A DNA stretch of 64,000 nucleotides, taken from positions 1 to 64,000 of the forward strand of contig JAHQIW010005587.1 of NCBI GenBank assembly GCA_019055375.1. The letters are read 5' to 3'. Under the pieces are notes generated by a model. It had not been told where the DNA came from and did no database searches. It was given only the letters and a program-made list of their open reading frames with translations. The position numbers were made by a program, and so were the translations under genes. This DNA comes from Parelaphostrongylus tenuis. Its lineage: Eukaryota; Nematoda; Chromadorea; Rhabditida; Metastrongylidae. Shown piece by piece: positions 43,419-54,372 of this stretch (position 1 is its first letter; each line of letters begins with the position of its first letter).

Positions 43419-43685
43419 CTAGCCAAACAGGTCGTTTTTTCTATGAAAAATTTGTGCATAAAAGTTCTTCCAGTAATGATCCATCTTGTCGTAACTATAA
43501 AATTTGCTTACAATCAAACGTTTACCGTATGAAGCTATAGGTTCTGCTATAAAGTTGAAACAACGGACTTCAAAATCGAATGTAACCTCCTTTTCGTTGT
43601 TGACGAAATGCAAGAGTATTCCATATGATTCGCAACAAAAGTGGAGATCTTTAGGAGAGGTAAGCGATCTCTTTACTAAAAGCAC
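43419..43685 (-). CDS. Unidentified 88-codon frame, left arm copy
   Basis: Minus-strand frame with a coding-like composition (LHFCCESYGILLHFVNNEKE, FEVRCFNFIAEPIASYGKRL, ending HRKNDLFG and stop). A TTTTAG acceptor-like site lies at its upstream edge, so it could be a last exon. No family recognised and no upstream exon identified. Identical in the right arm (50780-51046). Confidence 0.25.
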   Translation of the reverse strand: MLLVKRSLTSPKDLHFCCESYGILLHFVNNEKEVTFDFEVRCFNFIAEPIASYGKRLIVSKFYSYDKMDHYWKNFYAQIFHRKNDLFG

Positions 43686-45061
43686 AATTATGGAAGCGAC
43701 TACAGAAATATAAATATCCTCTCGTGATGAGAAACTTTGCTGAAATAGAAAATCTCATTTTGTAAAACCACGAAATTCGCTTTGAAGCTGGAAAAAACTT
43801 TTAATGCAAAAAGTAATTCTCTTATGCTAGTAAAGCGTTAAAGAAGTCTTTCTACGAACCAAGTTTAGTGTTGAAATCAGTACTTCGCTAATTCCATTTA
43901 GTTAAGTCAGAGATGGTTGACTTCATATCTGCCTTTACAATGACTGAATGTGATTTAATGAGATATCAGATGAGCCTTGTTCTCCCTCTCAAAAAGATCT
44001 ATACCAATTTGGCGACTTGTAGCGATAAAAGACTTGGCAAACGCATGGCGCTAAATCGACTACGAGTGCTTATTGATGGATACCTCCTCCGCCCTACGTG
44101 CGTTCATTCTGTATGCTGTAAGTAGAAATTCCATCTCGGATCTCTTCCAGACTTCAACTTGTACTTCTATGATCAGTGATTTCTAGCAACAGATTGCTTT
44201 ATAATTGGGTTTCAGTCAAGGATTCAGTTTCCTAAACACGTATTAAACGTTGCGAAAGAAACTTATCTGATGAACTGAGTTCTAACGAAAAATTTTCATT
44301 ATGGATTGATGAAATATCATTACAAAGGCATCTATAGGCTTCATTATTTCACAAAAAGAGCTCATGTGACGAGTTAGTGACTCATGTGTTTCAATGACAA
44401 AATTAGATCTTTCCAAAGAACATTTCTGCACCTGATATACTACATGTTTCTCATAACATTAGGTCTTCTCACAGTTCTGGCATTAGATCATTAAGCGCTG
44501 AACTAACTGTCATTCAATAATATACTTAAACTACTAGTAGTCATTCGGTAACACTAATTTCGACAAATTTGATGCTGAAACTATTTTTTGAAACGGTCTA
44601 CATAGATCGATGTTAAACGAAAAGTGAAATCATGTTTAGCATTTCAAGAAGATAGCTCGTCGCTTAACCTTTGAAGTGTGCCGGTTTGGAAATGTAAAAT
44701 TCAAAAAATTCTTACCTATATAACAGAAGAACAGTATTCCCTACAATTCTTATACGGAAACCTAGAAATTTTTCGGAAAGGGAAAAAAATTTTCAGTAAG
44801 TGACGGTGCCAGCAGCGATATCAGCTATAGCTTCAAAAAGGTTTCACTCGAAAGCCGCGCGACTTCCTTTACTTATATAAAAATTTTTCTCATTTTCCAA
44901 AAATTTCTAAGTCTTTGTACCAGAATTGCAGAGGAGACTTTGTTCTATGGTTTCATAGGTGCGAAGTTTTTTCACATCGCCAAATAACCTCGCTGTGAAG
45001 TTCAAGCGATGAACAAACCACCTTGAGTGCAAAATATGATATTCCTTTTGCTTTAATAGCG

Positions 45062-45512
45062 CTATATAAACGTATATATATATATATATATATATAATAT
45101 GCATAAACATATATATGCGTTCATACATGCATATATAATGTACATATATATACACACACATACGTATATACATACATATATACGCATATATGTACGTTTA
45201 TATGCACGTATACATATACATGATACGTATATATACATTACCTTATATACATACACATATACGCATACATATATATACATATATATGAGTTATATATACG
45301 CATATATACGTATATATGTATACATATATATAACGCACATATATGTATAAACATGCATATATATATATACGTATAAATACATATATACTTGCATACACAT
45401 AGATATACATATATATATATATACATAAACAAACATATATATACATATATTCGTATGTATATATACGTATATATACATATATACGTATATATAAATATAT
45501 GTGTAAAATGTG
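45062..45512. repeat. TA/CA/TG microsatellite, left arm
   Basis: About 450 bp of TATA, TACA and CATA repeats. Explains all long Tyr/Ile-rich frames on both strands here. The 9-bp length difference between the palindrome arms lies in this array. Confidence 0.95.
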
Positions 45513-46049
45513 TAAAACAGAAAACAGCGTCCAGAAAATCACTCTTAAAATCCAGAATTCCGAGATTCGGTCTCTCGAATGACAACCAGTAATCCATGTA
45601 CATTATATTTGGTGTTTATTGCTTTGTGCCAAAACTTATGAGAAGACCTTATTACTGTGTACTGTAATCATTCGATAATGTGCGAAATGCTGATTCTACT
45701 ACTGTGCTTGGTTCGTGGAGAAATCTTCTTATTACGTCTTACTAACGGTGAAATAGTTACACATTATGACTTCGTCTTTTTAACTTCATAGCTAGTTCCG
45801 TGGTTTTATATAGTAACTGTAAGCGAGCAGACGTTCTTTCTGTGGTTGTTCATTTGCAAATTCCTCTGGTACTTATCAGGAAGGCACTGAATGGAAAATT
45901 ATTAAATTGTACACTTTGATGTAATTTATTGCGTTACCTTGACTGAAGAACATTCATCTAGTTTGTCAGTTTATTGCTGTTGTAATGCTGCCACAAATAT
46001 CGGTTAAATAAGAATCTTTGTCTCAAACACATCACAGCTCAATTTCAGT

Positions 46050-46383
46050 TACCACCAACAGTGGCAGATGCTGAGATGAAGCCCGATCCAAATGAACCAG
46101 ATGCAAGCATTCAAACGCTCTGTTCACCACATTTTGCGACATCTGTCTCTACCAATTCGCCATGATGATGTTTGTAGTCTGCACAGGCTTCTTCTCCTTT
46201 ACAAAACGCCCTTGTAGAAGAAATCAGCTGTTCAGACCGAAAGAGTTCCCGATACTGACAAGTGCTGTGGGGAATGGCAGCTATAGTCATCATAGTTGAC
46301 GTACACATCACCATCGCATTATTTTTCTGTAAATTCCTGTCACCGTATTGCCACCAGCAATGATGCAAGACCCTTTTCAACAT
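46050..46383 (-). pseudogene. Exons 4-5 of secreted family, copy F, decayed
   Basis: Minus strand. Exon 4 (about 46210-46383) keeps CWWQYGD-like sequence in the wrong frame (CIIAGGNTVTGI in the right one) with stops. Exon 5 (about 46050-46170) reads TTNIIMANW, then TAG where the family has Ser, and a frameshift after VVNRA. Upstream exons are absent; this is part of the tandem segment also present at 48460-48800. Confidence 0.65.
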
Positions 46384-47829
46384 GTCGTCAACTGTAAGAA
46401 ACTATGATTCCTTGAAAATCTCCCAGTATTACAATGTGATATTGGATAGAGCCAGAAACGATATTGAACATGATTTACCTTTCTTTTCAAAAATACTGCT
46501 CAGAACATGTTATATCCTTATCAGATTCCGTTACGAAATCCGCTATAGAACTGTAAAAAAGACTTTTTATGCAACACGCGATTCTTTTACCTCTACTAGA
46601 GAGAAATCAAGTCTTTCCATGAACGAAACTCAGCGTTGGAATCAATAGTTCGCTGATACCGTATAGTTCAGTCAGAGATGGCTGAATGCATGACGGCCTT
46701 CTGCAATGATTGGAGGTAACTTAGTGATATATCTGAACTCTTGCTCTCCTCTCAAAAGGATCTGATACCAATTTAGTGACCCGAAGCGATGAAAGAGTTG
46801 CCAAGCGCATGGCGCTGAGCCGACTACGACTGCTTATTGGTGGGCACCTTTTAGCACTGTGCTACGTACGCTCATTTTGTACGCTGTGAGTAAGAAATCC
46901 CATCTCGGATCTTCTTCAGCTTTCACTTTTACTTCTATGATCAATGATTTCTCGCAATAGATTGCTGCATAATTGGGTCCCAGTCAAAGATTCAGTTTCT
47001 TAAACACGTATTAAACGTTGCGAAGGGGATTTTCTGATAAATTGAGTTCTAAGGGAAAATTTCATTGTGGAATAATGAGACATCATTATTAGGGCATCTA
47101 TAGGCTTCATTATTTCTACAAAAAACAACGCTCATGTAACAGGAAATCGTGTTTCAATGATGAAATCACATCGTTCCAAAAAAGAATATTTCTTCAGCTG
47201 TTACACTACATGATTCGCATTCCATTAGGGCTTCTTATAGTTTTGGCATTAGAGCAATAAACACAAAATTCAGCAACATAGTTGGATTACTAGTAGACAT
47301 TCGATAGTCCGAACCAGGACAAATTTGATTTTAAAACTGCTTTTAGAAGCGCTCTAAATACAGCGGTGTTGAAGCAAAAAGGAAATCGTGTTTGCATTCG
47401 AAGTGAATAGCTCGTCGCTCAAACTTTGAAGTGATTTATTTGGCAATGTTAAATTTCAAAAATTTCTATCTATATAACGATAGAACGGCCTTTTTTTACA
47501 ATTCTTATACAGAGAACCTAAAAATTTTCCGGAAATGGAGAAAAACTTCTGATTAAGTGACGTTGTGCGCACCGGTTTCAACTGCAACCTCAGAAAAGGC
47601 CATCATTCGGGAGCTGCGCAATTTTTTTGCCTAGTTAGAAATTTTTTTCCCTTTTCCTGGAAAATTTCTATATTTTTGTATACAAATTGTGAAGGAGGAT
47701 GGATTTGTTTTATCGTTCTATAGGTGCAAATTTTTTTTTTCTCAGTGCCAAATAAAGCCGATGTAAAGTTCAAGCGACGAACAAACCACTTCGAGTGCAA
47801 AATATGATATACATTTAGCTCTAATAGCG

Positions 47830-47837
47830 CTATATGC

Positions 47838-47882
<45 letters not shown>

Positions 47883-47956
47883 TAATATATATATAGAAGG
47901 TTTCAAAAATACATGTATTTATATTAAAAGATATATCAAAATGATTATAACTATAA

Positions 47957-48000
<44 letters not shown>
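47830..48000. repeat. TA microsatellite in spacer
   Basis: Two nearly pure TA tracts of some 50 bases each flanking a short unique stretch. Confidence 0.95.
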
Positions 48001-48001
<1 letters not shown>

Positions 48002-48459
48002 GGCTTCGTAAATTAGTCTTAGCATTAAAATTGTTGAGATCCGGTCTATGGAATGGCAACAAATAATCTATGCATATTACTAGATTTATTGCTTATTGCT
48101 CTGTGCCAAAACTTCTGAAAACACCTAATAACTATGCTCTGCAATTACTCGACAACGTGCAAAATGCTGATTCTCTATTACTGTGCTTGGTTCATGGAAA
48201 GATCTTCTTATTACGTTTGACTAACGGTAAAAATGTTGCGTTATATTCTTCCTGTGGTTAATCATTTGCAAATTCCTCTGCTACTTATCAAGAAGGCATT
48301 GAAAGAAAAAATCATCGAACTATACACTTTGATGTAATTTACTGCGTTACTCTGACTAATGAACACTCTTGTTGTTTGTCAGTTTTATTGCCGTTGTCAT
48401 TGCTACAATCGATCAAATAGAAATGTTTGTCTCAGACACATCACAGTCCACTTTTAGTT

Positions 48460-48800
48460 TCAGCTGACAGTGGCAATTGCCGAGAAGAAGTGCGATTTAA
48501 ACGAACCCGATGTCAACATTCGAACCGCTCTGTTCACTACATTTTGCCACATCTGTCTCGACCAATTCGCCATGATGATGTTTGTGGTCTGCGTAGGTAT
48601 ATTTCTCTACAAAACGCTGTTGAATACAAAAATTAGCGATTCAGACCGATATAGTTGCTGAAATTGACAAGTGCTGTGGGGGAATGGCGAATATAGTCAT
48701 CATAGGTGGCATACACATCTCCATCCCATTATTTTTTCTGCAAATTCCTGTCACCGTATTGCCACCAGCAATGATGCAGTTCTCTTTCAACGCGTCGTCA
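48460..48800 (-). pseudogene. Exons 4-5 of secreted family, copy E, open
   Basis: Minus strand. Exon 4 (about 48650-48800) is open: NCIIAGGNTVTGICRKN, CMPPMMTIFAIPPQHLSISA. Exon 5 (48460-48588, 129 bp) is open from TTNIIMANWSRQMWQNVV to its TGA and has the same length as exon 5 of copy C. A GCAG acceptor precedes exon 5. Exons 1-3 are not upstream: the right palindrome arm starts within 75 bases. So this is a truncated gene whose surviving exons are undamaged. Plus-strand frames at 48427-48661 are its antisense. Confidence 0.7.
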
Positions 48801-48961
48801 ACTGTAAAAAACTATGATTCCTTAGTGAGCAAATGAGAAAATCAATTTCTGTGAGAGAGTGAGAAATCAAATGTACATGGATTACTGGTTGTCATTCGAG
48901 AGACCGAATCTCGGAATTCTGGATTTTAAGAGTGATTTTCTGGACGCTGTTTTCTGTTTTA

Positions 48962-49403
48962 CACATTTTACACATATATTTATATATACGTATATATGTA
49001 TATATACGTATATATACATACGAATATATGTATATATATGTTTGTTTATGTATATATATATATATATGTATATCTATGTGTATGCAAGTATATATGTATT
49101 TATACGTATATATATATGCATGTTTATACATATATGTGCGTATATATATGTATACATATATACGTATATATGCGTATATATAACTCATATATATGTATAT
49201 ATATGTATGCGTATATGTGTATGTATATAATATGTATATATACGTGTATATGTATACGTGCATATAAACGTACATATATGCGTATATATGTATGTATATA
49301 CGTATGTGTGTGTATATATATGTACATTATATATGCATGTATGAACGCATATATATGTTTATGCATATTATATATATATATATATATATATACGTTTATA
49401 TAG
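48962..49403. repeat. TA/CA/TG microsatellite, right arm
   Basis: Mirror image of 45062-45512 with several small differences, for example where the left arm has ATGATACGTATATATACATT. Long frames here are low-complexity artefacts. Confidence 0.95.
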
Positions 49404-50779
49404 CGCTATTAAAGCAAAAGGAATATCATATTTTGCACTCAAGGTGGTTTGTTCATCGCTTGAACTTCACAGCGAGGTTATTTGGCGATGTGAAAAAACT
49501 TCGCACCTATGAAACCATAGAACAAAGTCTCCTCTGCAATTCTGGTACAAAGACTTAGAAATTTTTGGAAAATGAGAAAAATTTTTATATAAGTAAAGGA
49601 AGTCGCGCGGCTTTCGAGTGAAACCTTTTTGAAGCTATAGCTGATATCGCTGCTGGCACCGTCACTTACTGAAAATTTTTTTCCCTTTCCGAAAAATTTC
49701 TAGGTTTCCGTATAAGAATTGTAGGGAATACTGTTCTTCTGTTATATAGGTAAGAATTTTTTGAATTTTACATTTCCAAACCGGCACACTTCAAAGGTTA
49801 AGCGACGAGCTATCTTCTTGAAATGCTAAACATGATTTCACTTTTCGTTTAACATCGATCTATGTAGACCGTTTCAAAAAATAGTTTCAGCATCAAATTT
49901 GTCGAAATTAGTGTTACCGAATGACTACTAGTAGTTTAAGTATATTATTGAATGACAGTTATGTTCAGCGCTTAATGATCTAATGCCAGAACTGTGAGAA
50001 GACCTAATGTTATGAGAAACATGTAGTATATCAGGTGCAGAAATGTTCTTTGGAAAGATCTAATTTTGTCATTGAAACACATGAGTCACTAACTCGTCAC
50101 ATGAGCTCTTTTTGTGAAATAATGAAGCCTATAGATGCCTTTGTAATGATATTTCATCAATCCATAATGAAAATTTTTCGTTAGAACTCAGTTCATCAGA
50201 TAAGTTTCTTTCGCAACGTTTAATACGTGTTTAGGAAACTGAATCCTTGACTGAAACCCAATTATAAAGCAATCTGTTGCTAGAAATCACTGATCATAGA
50301 AGTACAAGTTGAAGTCTGGAAGAGATCCGAGATGGAATTTCTACTTACAGCATACAGAATGAACGCACGTAGGGCGGAGGAGGTATCCATCAATAAGCAC
50401 TCGTAGTCGATTTAGCGCCATGCGTTTGCCAAGTCTTTTATCGCTACAAGTCGCCAAATTGGTATAGATCTTTTTGAGAGGGAGAACAAGGCTCATCTGA
50501 TATCTCATTAAATCACATTCAGTCATTGTAAAGGCAGATATGAAGTCAACCATCTCTGACTTAACTAAATGGAATTAGCGAAGTACTGATTTCAACACTA
50601 AACTTGGTTCGTAGAAAGACTTCTTTACGCTTTACTAGCATAAGAGAATTACTTTTTGCATTAAAAGTTTTCTCCAGCTTCAAAGCGAATTTCGTGGTTT
50701 TACAAAATGAGATTTTCTATTTCAGCAAAGTTTCTCATCACGAGAGGATATTTATATTTCTGTAGTCGCTTCCATAATT

Positions 50780-51046
50780 GTGCTTTTAGTAAAGAGATCG
50801 CTTACCTCTCCTAAAGATCTCCACTTTTGTTGCGAATCATATGGAATACTCTTGCATTTCGTCAACAACGAAAAGGAGGTTACATTCGATTTTGAAGTCC
50901 GTTGTTTCAACTTTATAGCAGAACCTATAGCTTCATACGGTAAACGTTTGATTGTAAGCAAATTTTATAGTTACGACAAGATGGATCATTACTGGAAGAA
51001 CTTTTATGCACAAATTTTTCATAGAAAAAACGACCTGTTTGGCTAG
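50780..51046 (+). CDS. Unidentified 88-codon frame, right arm copy
   Basis: Mirror copy of 43419-43685, residue-identical. GTGCTTTTAG at 50780-50789 would serve as a splice acceptor, in which case coding starts at 50790 with KRSLTSPKDLHFCCES. No family recognised; a second unsupported frame follows at 51074-51265. Confidence 0.25.
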   Translation: MLLVKRSLTSPKDLHFCCESYGILLHFVNNEKEVTFDFEVRCFNFIAEPIASYGKRLIVSKFYSYDKMDHYWKNFYAQIFHRKNDLFG

Positions 51047-51574
51047 GAATCTAAAAAATATAAAAACTCGAAAATGTGCTTCTTTACAATACGATGGATA
51101 CATTCAAGAGGCAACAACACTTTTCCAATCTGCTTGCACATTTTTCTTTCGAAATCGTATTATCTGCAATATACAATTTCCAAGTCAACATTGGTCATCA
51201 TGAATCTACCCTTACTCATGCACAAGCAGCGCTCATTAATTTACTCGCCTGAGTGGAATTTGTAGATGTGACAAACAACACTGGTACCGCCTTTCTTTAA
51301 CTAGACTATCGTTAGTCATTCGTTAGCTTAAAAAATGGTAATAGAACTAGGTTTGAATTTTTTAATAGTCTTTGTAGTGCGCACTAAAAACGGAGAGAAA
51401 AATGCATTATTATTTCGGTGTAGTCAGCTAGCTGTTTGAAACACAAAGCGGGTACTGCAATTCTTGTTTTTTCTCTCAATCAGACACGAGTTCTATGATA
51501 ATCCCTATCCAAACAGCTCACGCTTCGGCACCAACCAGTCGAACAGCTCCGCTATTATTATGAAAAAAAACACC

Positions 51575-52135
51575 AGGCCCAGATTCCAATGGCATTCAGC
51601 ACAAAATCAACTTTCAACATAAAAACTGCGTTTTATATGTCTTTCACTGAATAACTGAGGTAGAGATCACTGGCAGATGATCACAGGGACTCGTAATGTA
51701 CCTCATCCATCAAAGTAATAGTCTTTTGTACTGGTTCATATCACGAGTGATTACGAGACATTTCTCTCTACGGTTTATAGTTGGAGTAATCGTATTAATT
51801 CAAATGCTTCTTGAATCTTTCGCTATGAGATTCTACGTTCCTGTGCAAGGATAGTGACTTCCATGTCAAAATTTACTCCGCTATGCGTCTGTTATCCATA
51901 CGTGCCTAGCGGGGTGTTTTGTTTAGAGTTACGTTTGTCAGCTACGTGTTCTTCTATGCGGAACCACAGTGCAATACCCGTTTCGCCAATGTAATTTTCG
52001 ACGCACACTTTGCAAGAGATTACGTAAACTGTGCCTACACTCAAGCAATCATTGCCTCTGCTGTTAGGGCATATTTAGAGCATTCGATACAATGCTTACA
52101 TCTTAAAGGACTGGGAAGGACTGCGTGAGGACTTT
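51575..52135 (-). mobile_element. Penelope-like element fragment, right arm copy
   Basis: Mirror image of 42330-42890, with the same stops and frameshifts, as expected if the palindrome formed after the element had decayed. Confidence 0.7.
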
Positions 52136-52957
52136 CCGATAATTTGGCTAGATGCTAACCCCTATCTGTCGTAACTCTGAGTGTTGGCAAATGCACATGA
52201 CCCATGATCCTTAGAAGCCATGTGATACCCGACCCTATGCGGGTGTTTCTAAACGTCAAATGATCACTCTAGGACTGATTTGGACTTGACAGTCGCCCAA
52301 CGCACATTTGTCGACAATATTCGATGAATGTCTTCATTTCCTCGAGTATGGTGTTTGCCCTCCAAGCGCTTTTCTGCTCCATGTAGGACTCCATTTTTTC
52401 TACAAATAATTCTCTAAAATCGGTCACAAATAGTTGTCAAAAGTAAACTGGCTCCTTGTATGTGATCATCACGCCCCCTTGAACATAACCCGTCGCGCAT
52501 CAAAAGGCAGTGTTCTGCTTTACAGCATTTTTCTTAACCTCTCGCCGATTATCTGTTCGTCTTCCGAACTATATCATTTTCAAGCCCAAGTCACTGCTTC
52601 CGCAGGCAGCATCTGCGACGAGTGCACAGTTTTCCATGTCGTCGCAGTCTCAGCACCAACCTCCACCTCGTCACTGTTTCCTAGTAAGCAGTCAGGCCGG
52701 TTTCATCAGTTTTTACACAGGATCAACAAAATCGTTTAAGCGCAACGTTCTTATTGACACTTACTTGTTCCTGCAATGTTTTAATTAACAGTTTAGGTCT
52801 TTATTCAATGTATCATCACGGTGTTTTCTGTTTTTTCACTGTGAGGATCCCAGTACTGCCAGCATTCAATTCGTTGTTGGTCTTCTTCTTGAACGACGTA
52901 GAAAACTGGTTGAAAAAAGGATGGAGTACCTGACAGACCCGATCCTGAAGGTTGAGC

Positions 52958-53215
52958 GCTTGTGGAGTAGTGGTTGGAGGTGCCCTGCGGCACAACATGA
53001 TCGGTCGATCGAAGTTCCAATGTTTGATCTCGCTCTAAAGGCTCGTCCGTGCTTTCCCTTACTGATTAGAAAAGAATAAGCGCGTCGATCACTTCTGGAT
53101 CGATGAATTGGTGCCAAACTTGTTTTGGATAATTCCTTTTGCCTTGAAAAATATGCGATGCATTCGTCTCTGTTTGCAGCTTGTAGAGGTGATTGAATTT
53201 ACATTTGTCTCACAC
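52958..53215. mobile_element. Rearranged type-1 SINE fragments
   Basis: 52958-53040 resembles the tRNA-like head on the plus strand (TTGTGGAGTAGTGGTTGGAG, GTGCCCTGCGGCACAAC). 53143-53215 resembles the SINE body in the opposite orientation (GCGATGCATTCGTCT, GAGGTGATTGAATTT). Diverged and rearranged. Confidence 0.4.
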
Positions 53216-53489
53216 AACATCTTTCACTTGCTAAGCGATCGACCCGATTATAAAGTCATCTTACAAAAAGGTTCATTTGATGAAGCAGTCTAAATTTCTT
53301 TTGCAAAAGCAAGTTTAATGTATTCAACATCAAACTGAGTCTCGAAATGCAATGTTAATGAGAAACCCTCATTTGCTTATATTGTCTTTGATAATATAAT
53401 GTTATGAACCTTCGTTTCCTTTTTTGAGCCTGAATATTTTATTACATTATATTATTAATATTTTCTTTCTCTCAAAAATGGTGCTTGAC

Positions 53490-53745
53490 GTCTCAATGAC
53501 TATCTGATAACATGTTAAAACGTTTGAGCATGTTATGAGGTCTGATGTGGATACTTATACAGTAACAGACAGACGCTGTTTCGTCATTCTGGACTCTCCC
53601 GTAGCACAGTCTCCTTCGGTCCTGCCGATCTCTTTGGACTGATGAGTCCGGAAAGACGTAACAGGCGAGTGTCTAGCACTTGCAAGTGCCCATATCAGAC
53701 CTCATCACAAGCTCAACATGTTATCATGTTGTCAGGTTACCACTA
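53490..53745. mobile_element. Hammerhead-foldback element, decayed copy
   Basis: Inverted arms: ATGAGGTCTGATGTGG at about 53535 faces CCATATCAGACCTCAT at about 53690, and GATAACATGTTAAAACG faces CAACATGTTATC. The right arm holds CTGATGA (53639-53645), a GTC/GAC helix II and GTAAC in place of GAAAC, so one core base is wrong. The ACA and TGTC of helix III and cleavage site are present. A 14-base palindrome, GCACTTGCAAGTGC, replaces the usual helix I sequence. Confidence 0.6.
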
Positions 53746-53967
53746 CTTTGAGTAAGGTCTATATAAACGGCCGAGAAAAGGGTTTTGGTGATCTTCTTCT
53801 TCACAACCTTAACATAATGTGCCAAACTATGCCTGACTTTGCAATGAACATTCTGAAATACAATTTACTTCTGATATGAATTTTTGTGCAAGAACCTACT
53901 CACCAAGCCCTTTGAAAACCAACATTGTGCTCTTTATAAGATCGTTTGTTTGGATTGTTCATCTGGG

Positions 53968-54372
53968 ACCACGTTCAAAATGCAATATATCTGGTAATCA
54001 TTTTTGGCCAATAATATTTAGCCAACAAGTCATGTGGTCTATAATGGGCAACTTATAGAGCCCAATACACGTGTTTGCGCCCTGACAGCCTTATCAGTTG
54101 GGCAGTAGAAAACGAGTTTAAAGCAATGTCAATCAAGTGATTTATTTCACTTGACGACACGTGTAAATCGTACTTCGTCACTTACTTTATGTACGATAAT
54201 GTAGAGTCCCCGAGAGCATTGGATTAGACGAAGGGTACTGAGCAAGTGATGAGGCTGCCAAGGTTGAAACACGTGTATTGGGCTTCATAAGTTGCCCATT
54301 ATAGACCACATGACTTGGCTAAATATTATTGGCCAAAAATGATTACCAGATATATTGCATTTTGAACGTGGT
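53968..54372. mobile_element. Hammerhead-foldback element, well-preserved ends
   Basis: A 405-bp element whose outer 100 bp are almost perfect inverted copies (CCACGTTCAAAATGCAATAT and its complement, ATTTTTGGCCAATAATATTT and its complement). Decayed hammerheads face outward in each arm. Minus, 54060-54103: helix I GCCCAA/TTGGGC is perfect, but the core reads CTGATAA and GCAAAC. Plus, 54241-54283: GTGATGA with GAAAC intact. No target duplication seen. Confidence 0.75.

Larger units (their letters stand above)
41561..45604 (+). repeat. Left arm of 4-kb inverted duplication
   Basis: Pairs base for base with 48870-52904 on the opposite strand: outside the microsatellite, coordinates of matching positions sum to about 94465 throughout. 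I found only scattered differences by eye (for example one base at 43799-43803, one at about 43849, one at about 44507), so identity is far above 99 percent outside the TA-rich array. Content: an exon-3-like fragment at 41575-41640, a PLE fragment at 42330-42890, an unidentified frame at 43419-43685, sequence repeated at 46620-47600, and the microsatellite at 45062-45512. Confidence 0.9.
43870..46620. repeat. Tandem segment, first unit
   Basis: Two parts, 43870-45060 and 45510-46440, recur in the same order and orientation at 46620-47830 and 48000-48830, each pair separated by a TA-rich array. Examples: AGTCAGAGATGGTTGACTTC against AGTCAGAGATGGCTGAATGC, and GCTGATTCTACTACTGTGCT against GCTGATTCTCTATTACTGTG. 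Divergence is clearly greater than between the palindrome arms, so the tandem duplication is older. The unit spans the left arm's inner part and the spacer. Confidence 0.7.
46621..48860. repeat. Tandem segment, second unit
   Basis: Diverged direct copy of 43870-46620. Its right half (47770-48830) is at the same time an inverted copy of 40190-41160 downstream of and including the last exons of gene copy C. The region therefore mixes direct and inverted duplication. It ends 9 bases before the right palindrome arm. Confidence 0.7.
48870..52904 (-). repeat. Right arm of 4-kb inverted duplication
   Basis: Reverse complement of 41561-45604. The inner edge is sharp: AATGTACATGG at 48870-48880 pairs with CCATGTACATT at 45594-45604, and the next bases differ. 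The outer edge is GACGTAGAAA (52895-52904) against TTTCTACGTC (41561-41570). It contains the mirrored microsatellite, unidentified frame (50780-51046) and PLE fragment (51575-52135). Sequence to the right of 52904 is unrelated to sequence left of 41561. Confidence 0.9.

Noticed and set aside
44907..45603. Long overlapping Tyr/Ile-rich open frames on both strands (also 48859-49403 and 21678-22034)
   Set aside because: They are translations of TA/CA/TG microsatellite; every frame is open because the repeat lacks most stop codons.
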